DNA of 64,000 nt from Gordonibacter faecis (GTDB taxonomy: Bacteria > Actinomycetota > Coriobacteriia > Coriobacteriales > Eggerthellaceae). Shown here piece after piece: positions 19,103-31,700 of the stretch (the first letter of the stretch is position 1; each line of letters opens with the position of its first letter). The notes under the pieces are model-generated. The model was not told the DNA's origin and searched no databases. It saw nothing but the letters and a program-made list of their open reading frames with translations. The stretch covers positions 1 to 64,000 of the forward strand of contig NZ_JASJEU010000024.1 in NCBI RefSeq assembly GCF_030077735.1, written 5' to 3'. A program made the position numbers and the translations under genes.

Positions 19103-19128
19103 ATAACCGCAGGTAGAACATATTCCGC
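19103..19128 (-). promoter_or_regulatory. Conserved upstream box of gene 1
   Basis: Plus-strand ATAACCGCAGGTAGAACATA followed by TTCCGC. Close copies stand before genes 2, 3 and 4 and a partial one before gene 5, always 49-50 bp upstream of the -35. Probably a regulator or UP-like site; its ligand is unknown. Confidence 0.55.
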
Positions 19129-19237
19129 ACATGTTCTGCATAATACTTTTCAACAGACATGCAAATTCACAGTTTCTTCATAAATTGTTGACAAACACAG
19201 GAGATGAAAGAAGGGAGCGGACGTGCTAAAATACAGC

Positions 19238-19315
19238 CATCGGTGCCCCGCCAAGCCGGGCAGCGTGTTTTGGCAAGGCCGGGAAACTTTCGACGGAGAC
19301 CCGGCCTATTTCTTT
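19238..19315 (+). ncRNA. Candidate antisense RNA of a type I toxin-antitoxin pair
   Basis: Extended -10 TGCTAAAAT (19225-19232... hexamer TAAAAT at 19227-19232) would start an RNA near 19238. It contains hairpin TGCCC/GGGCA (19242-19260) and ends in a terminator: GGCCGGG (19277-19283), CCCGGCC (19300-19306), then TATTTCTTT. It points toward the 3' end of the small hydrophobic-peptide gene at 19348-19434, so the two RNAs would overlap tail to tail, as in txpA/RatA-like pairs. Confidence 0.45.
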
Positions 19316-19347
19316 AACCTAACGTACCTACCAAACGCTGTTCGTCG

Positions 19348-19434
19348 TTATCTATCCCTTTTAGAGCCCAATCTTACGATTCCGAGAACAACAGTAAATA
19401 CTGCACAGACCGCAATAACAGTTTGAACATCCAT
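19348..19434 (-). CDS. Candidate 28-residue membrane toxin (type I TA)
   Basis: A 28-codon frame, too short for usual gene callers. It starts MDVQTVIAV, has one hydrophobic segment (about residues 5-20, including AVFTVVLGIV) and ends in a basic tail (RLGSKRDR). The ATG at 19434 follows GGAG by five bases, a clear ribosome site. The size, single membrane helix and charged C-terminus resemble the holin-like type I toxins of Firmicutes that depolarise membranes. A terminator-bearing RNA on the other strand (19238-19315) faces its 3' end. A weak promoter (TTGAAC, 19-bp spacer, TACAAT) can be drawn upstream. I do not recognise an exact family, so this is inference from architecture. Confidence 0.5.
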   Translation of the reverse strand: MDVQTVIAVCAVFTVVLGIVRLGSKRDR

Positions 19435-19582
19435 GGCAACTCCAATCTCTCAAGCTGCCCAGGCGACGAAGCACCGTCGCTATTGTACTTCGCGATACCC
19501 ATGAATGTTCAAAATACTTACCTTTTCGATAATGGAATATGACATGGGGAGGTGCTGTTCTACTCGTCGACAGCACGAGACA

Positions 19583-19617
19583 CCGCCACCCCGTTTCTAG
19601 TAAAGACAGGGCGGCGG
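19583..19617 (-). terminator. Hairpin after giant LRR gene 2
   Basis: CCGCC-CCC and GGG-GGCGG pair around a 15- to 17-base loop, directly after the gene 2 stop at 19625. No long T-run follows. Confidence 0.5.
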
Positions 19618-19624
19618 ATAACGA

Positions 19625-22600
19625 TTAGTTTGCTATTTCGAAGGTAAAGGTTATGTCGGCTAAGCCGGTGGAGAAGCCATCTCGATAGAAGATGACATCG
19701 GTCGGGTTGAGGTCTTCAATACCTATCGAGCAGTCCAACACGCCAGGATTCGCAGGACCTGTGGCAGTGGGAATGACAAATCCATCCGGGCGCGAAGGTA
19801 CAAGAACCCCATCCAGATAGAGATCCAATAACCCCTTTCCCACCAGCGGTTTTACTATCAGGTGGAGTTTATCGAGAGCACTTGGCGCTACTGCCATGTC
19901 AGCTTCAGCATTCGAAATAGCCACCGCGCCTGCCACCCTCACGGGAGCAGCCGTCTGAGACGTCAGTCGCAGGGGCGCTTTGGTGATAGTGCCCGACGCG
20001 TCAACCGTGATCTTAGCGGAGGCGGGCGCCGTTGCCTTCAGGATGGGAGCGGTGAAGCGCGCGTACAGCGTCATGGTTGTCGCGTTCGGCTCGATTGTGG
20101 TGCCGAATTCCACCTTGCTACCTTCCCCATCAAACCAGCCCTCGAAGGCCACACCGTAGCGCGATGCCAACTGCGGGTCGACCAGCGTGCTGCCTTGTGC
20201 CACCACCACACTTTGCCACAGCGTATAGTTGGAGTTGCCGGTGGTATCGGGGATCATGAAGTTCACCGTGCACATGCCCGTCGGCATGTCCTGCCCGCCG
20301 TTGGTAGCCACCAAGGTGCGCTTGTAGTTCGTCTTCCAGTAGGCCTCCGTCGCAGCCGCATCGCCGCCATCGACGGAAAGTTTCGCCAGATCGGAGCCTG
20401 CGTAGTAAGTAGTAATCTCAGTAGCATCAGCAGCGGGGGCAAACAGCGTCTCCACGCCTAACACACCTTGCAACCCCGTGAGATCAAGTGAAGCTGGCAG
20501 CGAAGTGAGTGCCGAGCAGCCCCTGAACATGTTCGTCACCTCGCTAACCCGAGAAGAATCCGGAATGGAGAATCCCTCGGGCAGCGCCGCAAGTGTCGTA
20601 CATCTGGTGAACATGCTCGAGAGGTCGATCTTCTTTTCCTGGTTGGTGCTTGCCGGGATGGTAAACCCAGCTGGTAGCGAGGTCAAAGCCGCGCAGCCAC
20701 CAAACATGGCCGACGCATTGGAAAGATTGGTCGGCAGCAAAAACGAACTCGGCAGTTGCTTTAACTTCGGGCAATTCCAGAACAGATAGTTCGCGTCAAT
20801 TACCCCCTCCGGCAAGGCGAAGCCCTCCGGAAGCGACACGAGTTCGAGGTTCTCGCCGAAGATGATAGCAGCCCTTTTCAGGTATGGTGGGAGTTTAAAG
20901 CCCTCGGGTAGCGTTTTAAATTGACACCCTCTGAACGTGCCTGTCATATTGGTGAGCGAATCGGGTAGCGTAAAGGTCCCCGGAAGGGCAGCGAGTGATG
21001 TGCACATATTAAACGTATGATCGAGAGACACGGTGCCCTCAGGCACATACACCCCGTTTATGTTGTTCAAGCCATACATTCCGGAGAACCAATAGTCCAT
21101 ATCACCGGAGGCTCCATCGTCTCCACCAACAAGAATGCCATCACTCATCTGAACCTTTAGCACATGCGCCCTGAACGGCGACCAATAGCTGGTTCTTGGA
21201 GAATCATGGGCATCATCGACGGGAGCCCGGAACAGCTTCTTTATTTTCGCGCCCGGCACGGTGGCCTCGATTTTGAGGACATGGGTGTCCTGATCAAACG
21301 ACCATGTGGCTCCCTGGCCCTCGGTGCCGTCGGGATTGATGGTGGGTAGTGTGCCGCCGGTTGTTTCGTAGAGTGCGTAGAGGTAGATGTCCTTATCGAG
21401 TTTCAGCGGGAATGTGGCGGGATCTGTGCATTCCTCGTCCAGGTACCAGCCTTTGAAGGTTTGGAAGGCGCGGGGTGCAGCTGCTGGCGCAATCTCGATA
21501 ACGTTGCTAGCATTCGCGTACAGCCTCTTCCACACCGTGGGATAGGCGCCGGTGGCGTCGGGCAACCGCAGGCTGGCAATATACTGGCGATTAGAGTCAC
21601 CGGCCTTCACGATAGTGCGGCGCTGCACCGTTTCCCAATTCCCCACCAGGGCAATCTCCTCGTTGGTCGCAGGGAAATACGTCGGTAGTGGATCAGGCTT
21701 CGGCGACGTTACCGCGTTAAACCCGAATACATTCCAGTTCTGTTTTAAGTTTTGCCGGAATGCTCCGTTTTCTGGCATCTTGATAACATTTTCTAAAAGA
21801 TGCGCAGGAAGCGTCGTGAGTTTAGGGCAATTCATAAACAGTTCTTGGATGTTCGTTGCCGTTGAAGGTATCTTCAGATTTTCAGGAAGCGACGTCAGAT
21901 TAAGACACCAATAGAACATGCCTTTCATCTGGCTTAATCCCTCGTGCAACATAAAGTTTTCTGGAAGTGCCGAGATTCCCGTTTGGAAGAATAAGCAGTA
22001 AGCCACCTCAACTGTTGTAGGCAAAACAAAGTCATCTGGCAGCGTTTTTAGGTTGCTGCACGACTGCAACATGCCGCCCACCCTCTTCAAGTTTTTCACA
22101 CCCTCAAATATACCGTCGGGAAGCACTCGCAAACTCGAACAGAAGTAAAGCAAGAAACTCGCATCTTCACAGTTTTCCGGAATAAAGAACCCCTTGCTTA
22201 CATCGGTCAGAGGCATGCGCTTGAACCAACCCACAGCATCGCGTGCCTTTACGTTGCGCTCCATGCGAACAGCAGTAACATCATTTGAGTATGGCTCCCA
22301 ATACTTGTCTCTCACTTCGTCGAATTTGAACCCGAGCGGAGCGACCGAGCTGCCGTTTTCGCACACGATGTGGAGGGCGCCATCGGTGGCAATGCCCCAC
22401 CAGGCGTCCTGACCTGTGGTGCCGTCGGGGTTTTCGGTGGGCAGCAGGCCTTCGTCTGTACCCTTGCCGCCGTGCTTGGTCCACTTGGCGTAGAGCGTCG
22501 TTGCCTCCGCGACCGGACGTGAGAAATCGAACGCCTTGAGGCAATCCTCGTCAGCGAACCAACCTATGAACCCATAACCTTCTCTCTGGAGAGTCCCCAG

Positions 22601-25600
22601 ATCGGGCACTATGCCGTCATCGCTAGTGAACACAGAGGCTGACGTTTCAAACACGTTCGTATCCGGGTTCATTACCTTATACTCAACCGGATACAACCCC
22701 CTATCAGCCACGCCATCGTCCGTCGTTATAAGCGTACGATTCTGACTGGCCCAGTCGAAGTTGAGCACGTTGGAATCGTCGCCCTGGTAATAAGTCGCCA
22801 CACGCGGAGCGCCCGATTCCACGTCGCAACCGAATGGCGCTGCACCATTGTCAGCCGCATGGTTAGCGCGATCCAAGGGGAACGAGAAGCCGTCGGGCAG
22901 CGACGTGAGCGATGGACAGTCTCGCAGCACGTTAAACAGCTTAACCTCGGGGTTTGTAAAGCTGAAACCCGCTGGCAGTGACACTAAATCTTTGCACTGA
23001 TAGAACATGCCCGCAGGATTGCTCACGGAAGCGGGCACCTTAAACGACGAAGGCAGCGCAACAATAGCCGAACCAGCAAACATGCTGTAGGTATCAATGG
23101 TATTCGATGCCAGCGAGAAGCCCTCAGGCACTACCTTGAGTGAGCTACATTTCTGGAAAAGCGAGCCCACGTTCACTACGTTCTCCGGCATCACAAATCC
23201 TGAAATGTCGGTGAGATTCGTGCAACCATAAAACCAATAGGAGAAGTTGTTATTGCGGATAGAGGGACACATTTGCACGCTCACGATGTCGCTACGATAC
23301 GGAGCCCAGTGATTCGTCTTCTCATCTGGGCTGTCGAACCAACCAAACCCTTGGATGACTCCTCCTCCCCTGACATACAGCGTGCCCTCATCAGTCAGAG
23401 TCCAGAAAGCACTTCCCGAGTTCGCCTGACAGGGCAACTCGCCCTCGCGTGTTCCCGGTGCAAGCTTGCCGTAGATGGTGGTATCAGCTTCGAACGCCTT
23501 CGAAAAGTCCACCCGCTGCGTGCACCCAGGGTCGGCATACCACAACGTGAACACGTGGCCCACCCGCGAAGGTACAGCTGACGGCTCTGTAAGCAAACCA
23601 GACTCATCGGTGTAGGCCGTAGTCCAATATGACCCTCCGGCTGGGTCATCCGAGGATATAAAGTTGAGCGTAACAGTCTTCGAACCTTGAGGTTGGCTGG
23701 CAGAAGTCACGAGTGTACGGTTCGCTTCACCCCAAGGATAGTTCCTCACCGAGTCTTTGTTTCCTGGATAGAAAAGCGGTACCGCAGGACCTTCGACAGC
23801 AAACACTCCGGCCAACCAACTGGGAGCAATAGAAAAGGTAGGCATATCAAAATCAGCAGGTAAACTCGCCAACGACGTGCATCCTTCAAACATGCGCGCA
23901 AAGAGATTGGCTTTTGAAGGTATTTTCAGACCTGCAGGCAAACTCGTAAGCGACGAACAATTGAGAAACATGCCATAGGTCGAGGTAATGTTATCGGGTA
24001 TAACAAAGCCCTCTGGTAATCTTTCAAGCGAAGTGCATTCTGAAAATATACCTTCAGCCCCCTTCTCTTCAGTAATATTGTTTGACAACCTGAACCCATC
24101 GGGAAGGCTTACGAGATTCGAGCACTTATCAAACAGAGCGTTGCAACGCGTGACTGAATCAGGCACCGTGAAGTCTTCAGGCAACGAAGCGATGGCCGTC
24201 ATCGAAAGCATGCCATGAACATTTACGTTTGTGCCGGAACGGGGTATGCGCACTCCCCCGATAGATTCAAGGCTCGAACAATTGATGAACATTCCCTGCA
24301 AATCGTTCGCATCGTCAGGCACAATCAGCCCTTCAGGCAAGGCTTTAAGGTTTAGGCAGGAATGGAACATGTTACGCATCTTTTTGAGACTAGCAAGCGA
24401 GAAGTTCTCAGGGAGACTTTCGAACGAGTTGCAAGCAAACGTACCTTGAGCGCTCTGTGCACTGACTGGAATTCGCACGCCCGAAATATCGAGCAGCCCC
24501 GGCATTTCGACGAACCAAAAATCAATATCGAGTGCATCAAGGTTTGCATCCATCACAACCCTTTTAACAAAGGGGCGCACCGGACCCCAATAACCTGTCG
24601 ACCACGCTTTCCAGCCCCATCCAAGATTTTGCACGACCGCACCCTGGCGATCAGCCCAAATGCGTAGCGTGCCGTCGGAGGTAAATTCCCAGTGGGCGTT
24701 CGTTGTGTTGTTGTCGGTAGGCAGATCACCGCTCATGGGTGAGAACTTGGTGAAGTTGTAACTCTTCGTCCAGACTTCTTCCATTGTCGCAAAGGGTTCG
24801 TTTTTGCCATCTTGTGACACTGCGGGCAATACGACCGTGGCGTTGCCTTTTGCCGCGTCGTCGAATGCCGCAGCGATGCCAGCACCAGCGAAACTGCTGG
24901 GCGCGAAGATTGCGCTCAGCGAAGCGCAGTTGGCGAATGCTTCTGCGCCCACAGCGCTCAGTCCCGCCGGAAGCGATACGGCCGTGAGACCTGCGTTTTT
25001 GAATGCTTTGAGACCAATTCGAGTTACAGAACTCGGTAACTCTAGAGATCGAAGGGCCGAACAGTTCTCGAACACGGATTCCTCAATTGAGCGTAGCCCC
25101 ACGGGAAGTTTCACCTTTTCAAGGCTGGTATCGTTGCTGAAGGCCGTAAGGGAGAGGCTTTCCAAACTCGAATTCTCGGCGAACTCTACCAATTTGAGTA
25201 ATGTATTGCCGTTGATTGCAGACACGTCCACAGTCTTTAAGCTTTCAGGAAAGCTTAAAGACTCAAGCCCAGTATAGGAAAACGAGTTAACCCCGATTTT
25301 CTCTAACATCGAGTCGGCCGAGAACTGCACCGACTTTAACGCCATGCAGCCCGCAAAGGCTCTCACACTTATCACGTTCACTGTGTCCGGAATAACGCAT
25401 AGTTCGATATTCGCCCCGACGAAGGCTTCAGGTGCTATTTCAACAACGTCGTAATTTTCCTCACCTAAGCGATGCGAAGAAGGCAACTCAAGTCGTCCCG
25501 ACAGCGCTGAAGGACTCACTGCAAACACCATGAGACTCTTTCCGTCCGGGCGCATGCGGTACGTTAAGCCTCCGTCAACGACGTCTTGTTCCCATTTCGC

Positions 25601-28544
25601 GTGCAACTTCATATCACTTTCTACCGGCTGCAACGCGTCCCAACGCTGAGTGCAGTCGGCATCTAAGAACCAGCCAGCAAACCCATTTCCCGGCTTCGAC
25701 ATGCCCATCTTAGGAATAGTTGATCCTTTGGGAATAAGCCTTTGAACGCTTTGAGGAGCGCCTCCATTGCCCTCAAACGTCACCGTGCAAAGTTCCTGCT
25801 GCGCAAGCACGATATTCTCGTTCGGTATGCCATATCCGTTAGTTTGATTAGCCTTCTCCCAAGTAGTCTTATCGATTTGGGAGTTGACGAACACCTTGAG
25901 ATTCTCCATGGGGTGGCCGCCAAAAGCATTGGGATGAAGAGAGCTCTCGGGAATACTTCCCTGAATTCTCATTTCTTCAAGCGCGAGCGTATGGGCAAAG
26001 ACATTGTCGGAAAGTTCCGTGATGCCTGAACCTACTACAACGTTTTCTAAGAGCGTGCATTTCATGAAGGCCGCAGCACCCAGTGTTGTGACAGAATCTG
26101 GGATCACTACCGATTTCAGGGAGTAAAGCGACATGAAGGCATTGGTACCGATGGTCTCAAGACTTTTAGGTAGTTCAAGGGATTGCACCATCTGGCAGCT
26201 ATTAAATGCACTGACTTGAATAGTTTTAACTTTGCTGTTTGGCTCAAAACTAATTGAGGTGAGGGCTAAGCAACTTTTGAAACCGACGTAGGCCACCTCT
26301 GTCACCTCATAGGTGATGCCTTCATGCTCGACCATTGCCGGAATGACCAGATCGCCCGCTATTTCAGTATTCGCCGCAGCCACGGATACCGAAGGCGTCC
26401 CTTCCGTGGCGAGTACGGTATAGCGCAGCATCTGGCCTGAAGGGGCGAGGGCTTCAAATGTTGTGCTGGTTGCGAGCGTCTGTGTTATTGAAATTGTCGA
26501 AGGCTCGTCATTGAGCGGCGCGAGAAGATCAATCACAGGCGCTTCGTTGTTCGCTGGCTCTTCTTGTTCGCTTGTTGTGCTCGAAGTTGGCTGCTCTTCC
26601 GCGACAGGTGGAGCAGAGGTGGCGGAGACTTCCACCGTGCGGGTTGCGCGGGCGAGTTCTTGGTTGTTAAGGGTGAGGGTGGCGGTGACTTCGGAGGTGC
26701 CGGGGGCTTTGGCGGTTACGGTGCCGTCAGGGGCGACGGAGAGGGGCTTGGCGGCGTAGGAGAAGGAGAGTTCCAGAGGGTTGGGGGCTTCTGCCAAACC
26801 ACTGTCGAAGAGGTTGGCTTGCTGGCCTACTTCGAAAGTGAGAGGCTCTTCGGAATAGGCCAGGCCATAGGGCAGCACGTGGTTGTTGTTGGCGAGAAGG
26901 CCCAGGTTCCAAGGGTAGGTGTTGTCTGCGTTGTAGGGGCAGTAGATGGAGAGGTTGACGCAGCTCGCCAGGGCGTCGTCGGTCACTTGCGGCGTGCCGA
27001 GGGCTACGATGCGCGTCAGTGACTCACAGGAGGCGAAGGCGCGCTGGCCGATTGCTTGCACGCTAGCGGGGAGCCACACGTTAGTAAGAGACGTGGCTTC
27101 GAAGGCGCGCTCGCCTATTTCACGCAGGGTGTCGGGGAGGCTCACGCTTGTGAGGTTCGCACATCCTGCGAAAGCAGCCTCGCCGATGGAGGTTACGGAG
27201 GCCGGCATCTTCATGCTCGTCAGCGATCCACGGTTTGCAAAGGCGTTCGCAGCTACAGTACTCACACGGTACGACACGCCTTTGATCTCGGCGGATACAG
27301 GGATTTCCACCTCAGCAGCAGGATCTTCCGCACCTTCCCACGTTACTGAAAGCGTGTAGTCATCAAGCAGGGTAAACACAAAGCCACTGGCAGCTTCGGC
27401 CTCGGCTCCCGGGCGCGAAGTCGCACCTGGCTCAGCAAGCTCAGCGAAGTGCTGGAAGCCGGCTGCTTCCCAAACGGCCTTGCTCTCCCCTGCGGGTAGC
27501 GCCACCACTGCGGAGGCTTTAACTTCATCGGCGAATGCGGTGGGATCAATCTCACGCACGTTCCCGAGTGCGGTGATTGATGCGAGATCCTTGCAACCAG
27601 CAAGCGCATACTCGCCGATGACTTCCGTTTCCGCCGGCAGAACAACTGCCCTGCCAACCACCTGCGGACATACGACGAGGGTCTTCATATCTTTGGAAAA
27701 CAACATCCCGTTAAGCGATGCAAATGCGGTGCTGCCATCCCCGGTGGTGAGTGAGGAGCCCGGATGGCACAGGGAAAATGCCTGGGCAGGAACATAGATA
27801 GTAGAACCGGGGATGTTGGCAGCACCCTCCATGCCCTCGGGAATGAGCAGGAGACGCGAATAATCTTTGGTGAAGAGCATGCCATCGTGCGAGACGAAGG
27901 TCTCGTTCTTGGCGCTCACGGTGATTGATTTGAGAGAGGTGCAACCCATGAGGGCATCGGGGTCTACCTCGCGCAGGGTTGCAGGAAGCGAAATGGAGGT
28001 GAGTTCCGCACACTTCGTGAAAGCATTCTTCGTGATGGCAGCTACCTCGTAAGTGGTGGTACCACTGGTCACAGAGGCAGGTACCGACAGGTCACCCTTA
28101 GGCGGCGTCGCAGCCGAGCCCACAAGGGTCGCGGTGCTAGTGGCAGCATCAATTTCGAACACAAGGCCATCGACCACGATGGAAACAGCGCCCGTGTCTG
28201 AGGGCAACACGACCGTGCCAGCTACCTGGCCGGACGCATCAGATGAACCCGCAACCCGTGCAGGAGCACTTTCGTTTTCGTTTTCGTTGGAAGATTGGTC
28301 GAGTGGGACCTGTTGGGAAAACTGAGCGGTATCACCACTCACGTTCGAAGAATCAGTAGCTCCCTCCGCGCCAGAAGCGTCAGAGGTTTCGGGGTCTAGA
28401 GGCTCAGAAAGCCCCCCCCCCCCGGAGGTTTTCGGATTCAGCAGTGTCTGCGAATGCAGGCAGAGTACCGGTCGTCAGAGCACACGCAAGCGTCACCGCG
28501 CACGCAACCCTGCCGAGCCGTACAGCTCGACGGTTACCATTCAT
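19625..28544 (-). CDS. Giant secreted BspA-like LRR protein 2, phase OFF at G12
   Basis: The largest paralogue. The ATG at 28544 (after AAGGGACAAGGGA) starts a signal peptide (RRAVRLGRVACAVTLACALT, cleaved after AFA). The G-run of 12 puts the frame into GAF-stop; 11 or 14 G would give about 2,972 residues. The body has the shared LRR cassette and the Ig-like domain (about 26590-26870). Two more BspA LRR stretches (24840-25560 and 25780-26450) flank an InlB-type repeat (GFAGWFLDADC). Four repeat units follow (about 23690-24740, 22720-23430, 21600-22440, 20290-21330), each starting with GxLPxxxxGxAxW and an FGWxxxxxxYWxPxR-like segment and ending with xTYxxGxxxxxxxxxWxxxxRTLVT. The last InlB repeat and the C-terminal domain end FTFEIAN. 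No sorting motif is seen. Its 3' end is copied as a relic at 47395. Confidence 0.85.
28412..28423 (-). repeat. G12 phase-variation tract of gene 2
   Basis: Twelve C on the plus strand. The signal frame is 2 mod 3 and the body frame 1 mod 3, so two more or one fewer G restores the frame. As sequenced, the product stops at GGGAF. Confidence 0.9.
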
Positions 28545-28571
28545 TCCCTTGTCCCTTTACTCCAAAAGCCA

Positions 28572-28646
28572 GTGCATTTCCCGATGCACATACCCCACAA
28601 ATGCGGGATATGTTCGGCATAGTAGCACGCGCCAAGGGAATGTGAA
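28572..28646 (-). promoter_or_regulatory. Promoter and double-hairpin leader of gene 2
   Basis: -35 TTCACA (28641-28646), 16-bp spacer, extended -10 TGCTACTAT (hexamer 28619-28624). Hairpin A TATCCC/GGGGTA spans 28591-28610 and hairpin B GTGCAT/ATGCAC spans 28572-28589. Confidence 0.75.
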
Positions 28647-28695
28647 GGGCACCCTCACTCCCCCATCACAAGGAGAAGCCAGGGCGCCCAAGGTG

Positions 28696-28721
28696 ATAAC
28701 CGCAGGTAGAATATATTCCGC
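28696..28721 (-). promoter_or_regulatory. Conserved upstream box of gene 2
   Basis: ATAACCGCAGGTAGAATATA followed by TTCCGC on the plus strand, 49 bp upstream of the -35 and one mismatch from the gene 1 box. Confidence 0.55.
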
Positions 28722-28790
28722 GCAGGTTAACTAAGATACTTTTCAGCAAACCCGCTAATTCACAGTTTCTTCACAAATAGTATCGCGCTC

Positions 28791-31700
28791 TCACGAGGCA
28801 AGTACTGCGGCTCGATACGTCAGCTGAGCGACATCGGTGCTCCAGCCGTCGCCGAGGAAGTTTATACGAACATCTGACGGAAGCGTCAGCCCGAGCGAAA
28901 GCTCCAACTCACCCGGCATCGCAGACCCCGTGGCCGCAGGCACGCGGAACGAACTGCCGCCCACTCCCGTATCACCCAAATACACCTGATACGTGCGCTT
29001 GCCAACGCCCACTTCCACCGCAAGCGAGGCGCGATCTTCCGCACGTGGCAGTACCTCGGAAGCCGCATTCGCCTCAGTGCAGTCCAGCGTGAAAGCAACC
29101 GGCTCCGGCGTGTACGACCTGACGCGCGCCACAGCGGGCGTCAGGGTGCCGTCAGCCGCCACATTCACCCGCACCTTCGAAGGCACTTCAAGCCGCACGA
29201 TGGGAGTAAGCGTGCCGTAGAGCACCGTGTTTTGCGTGAGCGTTTGCGCTCCAAAATTGAACACCTCCCCCGCCTCGGTGCGCCAGCCATCGAACGCGTA
29301 GCCAAACTGCGAACGAGCTCCCGGATCAGGCACTTTGCCGGACGCATCCGTAAGCACCGTCATATAGGTTGACCAGTCAGCCTGTCCGGCAACCTTGGTT
29401 TTGAACGTAACCGTTACAGCACCACCCAGCGAGGCAACATCGGTTACGAGCGTTCGCTTGTAGTTCGCAAGCCAATATGATGCTGCATCATTTCCAGCAA
29501 TGGCAAGCTTGGCAAGGTCGCCCCCCACCACGTAGGTAGAACGTGGCGCTCCTACGCTAAACATGCTGCTTAGGCCCTCGCACGTGGACGGCACACTGCG
29601 CAGGTCGAGGCTTGCCGGCAGCGTGGTGAGAGACAGGCAACCCGAGAACATACCCGCAACGTTCTTCAACACAGTAGCATCGGCAAACACAAAGCCCTCA
29701 GGAAGCGCCATAAGCGACGTGCACTGGTAGAACATATTGCGCGTGTCGGTCACCTTAGCTGGAATGGTAAAACCAGCCGGCAGAGATACCAGGTTTGTGC
29801 AGCTTTCAAACATTGCTCCGCAATTCGCCAGCTCATCGGGAAGTCTGAACGTCGAAGGAAGTTCCTTCAACGGCGTTTGCGAAAACATATAAGAGGTGGT
29901 CGCAGCTTTTGATGGTAGCGTAAAACCGTCCGGCAGCGAGGTAAGCTTGGAGCTCCCAAACGTTGCCGACAGGATTGTGGCGTTCGACGGCAGCTTGAAC
30001 GACGCCGGCAAGCTTTCCAGGCCGGTTCCGAGGAACAGTCCATCCAAATTAGTGACGTGATCAGGTATAACAAAATTGTTGGGCAGCGATGTTAAGCTTG
30101 AGCATTGTGCGAACAGGTGGGTAACATCAGTCGCTCCTGCGGGGAACTTGAACTCGGACACATCCACCAGATTCGTCATACCAGAGAACCAGAAACGAAG
30201 ATCATTCTGGACGCGCACGTTGTTTTCAATAACAACCTTCTCCACCCTATCGCGCAGTGGGCTCCAGTACCCGGTGCGCGGCGTGCTGTTGATGTCGCCG
30301 TTTTCTGGCAAGTTCCAGAGCGTCATTATCTCCGCGCCCTCCACATCGCACCTGATGGTGAGCGTGCCGCGGTCGAACGACCAGGAAGCTTCCTCGCCTG
30401 TGGCGCCATCGCGAACTGTTGGTAGTAGTCCTGCTGCGGCGGCGTACTTGCCGTAGAGTTTGGTGTCGGTTGTCAAGGTGTCTGAGAAGTTGAACTTGGT
30501 TGTGCATTCGCGCGTGGTATACCAACCGAGGAATGCGGCACCCTCGCGCCCGGGAACGATCGGTTCGTCCAGAGCGGCGTCTTTTTTGGCAAGCTGCTCA
30601 AACCACGGAACATCGCCAAAGGCACCCGCGCTGTCGGACAGGTAGAATCTCACCTTCACCGAATCCTCAGGAACGGTGGTTACGATCTCGCGGTTCTGAC
30701 CGCCCCAGTTGTAGCTGTTTACACTCGATGATGAATCGGCTCCACCTGCAAAGTATGTTTTCAGTTTCTCGGTGCCGCCCGCCATAAACGGGTTCGTTGA
30801 ATCATTCGCTACATCCAGAGGGAAATCGAAACTCGCAGGCAAATAAGTCAGACTGTCGCATCTCGAGAACATGCTAGTCATCCTGTTTGTCGAACTACCC
30901 ACTGAATCTGGCACTTTGAATCCTTCGGGCAGCGATTTCAAGGAACTGCATCCATTAAAAAGGCCGCCCGCATTCTTCACGGACTGAGGAAGTGCGAACG
31001 TTGACGGCAGCGATTCCAACTCACTGCACGAGTTAAACATCCGATCAATAACCTCCAAATTCGTTGAGGAAGCAATAGATTTACCCAGCGCCTCTGGGAT
31101 GGTACGTATAGACGCGTTCTGAAAAAGACAAATTGCAGTGGTAACCTTGCTGGGCAGGCGAAAGGATTCCGGAATATCACGCAATGAGAAACATCCGTTG
31201 AACATTGAGTTCATATTGGTAACCGACTCTGGAATAATGAAGTTATCTGATATGGCTTCCAGATTACTACAGGCAAAAAATAGACAGCTAATGCTCTGCA
31301 CATCGTCTGGTATATGCACCTTCTCGATATTAACAAGGTTTGACATGCGATGAAACCAGCAATACATGGTTTCCGCACGGAGAGAATCGCTCATGACAAT
31401 GCGCCGTACACTGTTACGAACAGGGTACCAATGGGTATTGTTCTTCTCAAAGCCATCCCATGTCCAGCCCAAGTCTTTCACCTTGCCGTCACCCATGATC
31501 ATGAGCGTGCCGTCGCTGGTAATCTGCCACCACGCCTCGCCACTGTCAGGCACGACAGGTAGTTGGCCTTCTCCAACGGCCTTGTCGCGACCGCCGTACT
31601 TGATCCACTTGCCATAGATTTCGCGGTCGCTGTCGAGCGGCCGAGAGAAGTCGAAGGGCACCATGCAGTCTTCATCTTTGCACCAGCCGGTGAAGCCGTA

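Noticed and set aside
19361..19576. A 71-codon minus-strand frame overlapping the small toxin candidate
   Set aside because: Frame-shifted relative to the 28-codon frame that has the ribosome site; its translation is Cys/Ser-rich and unlike a protein.
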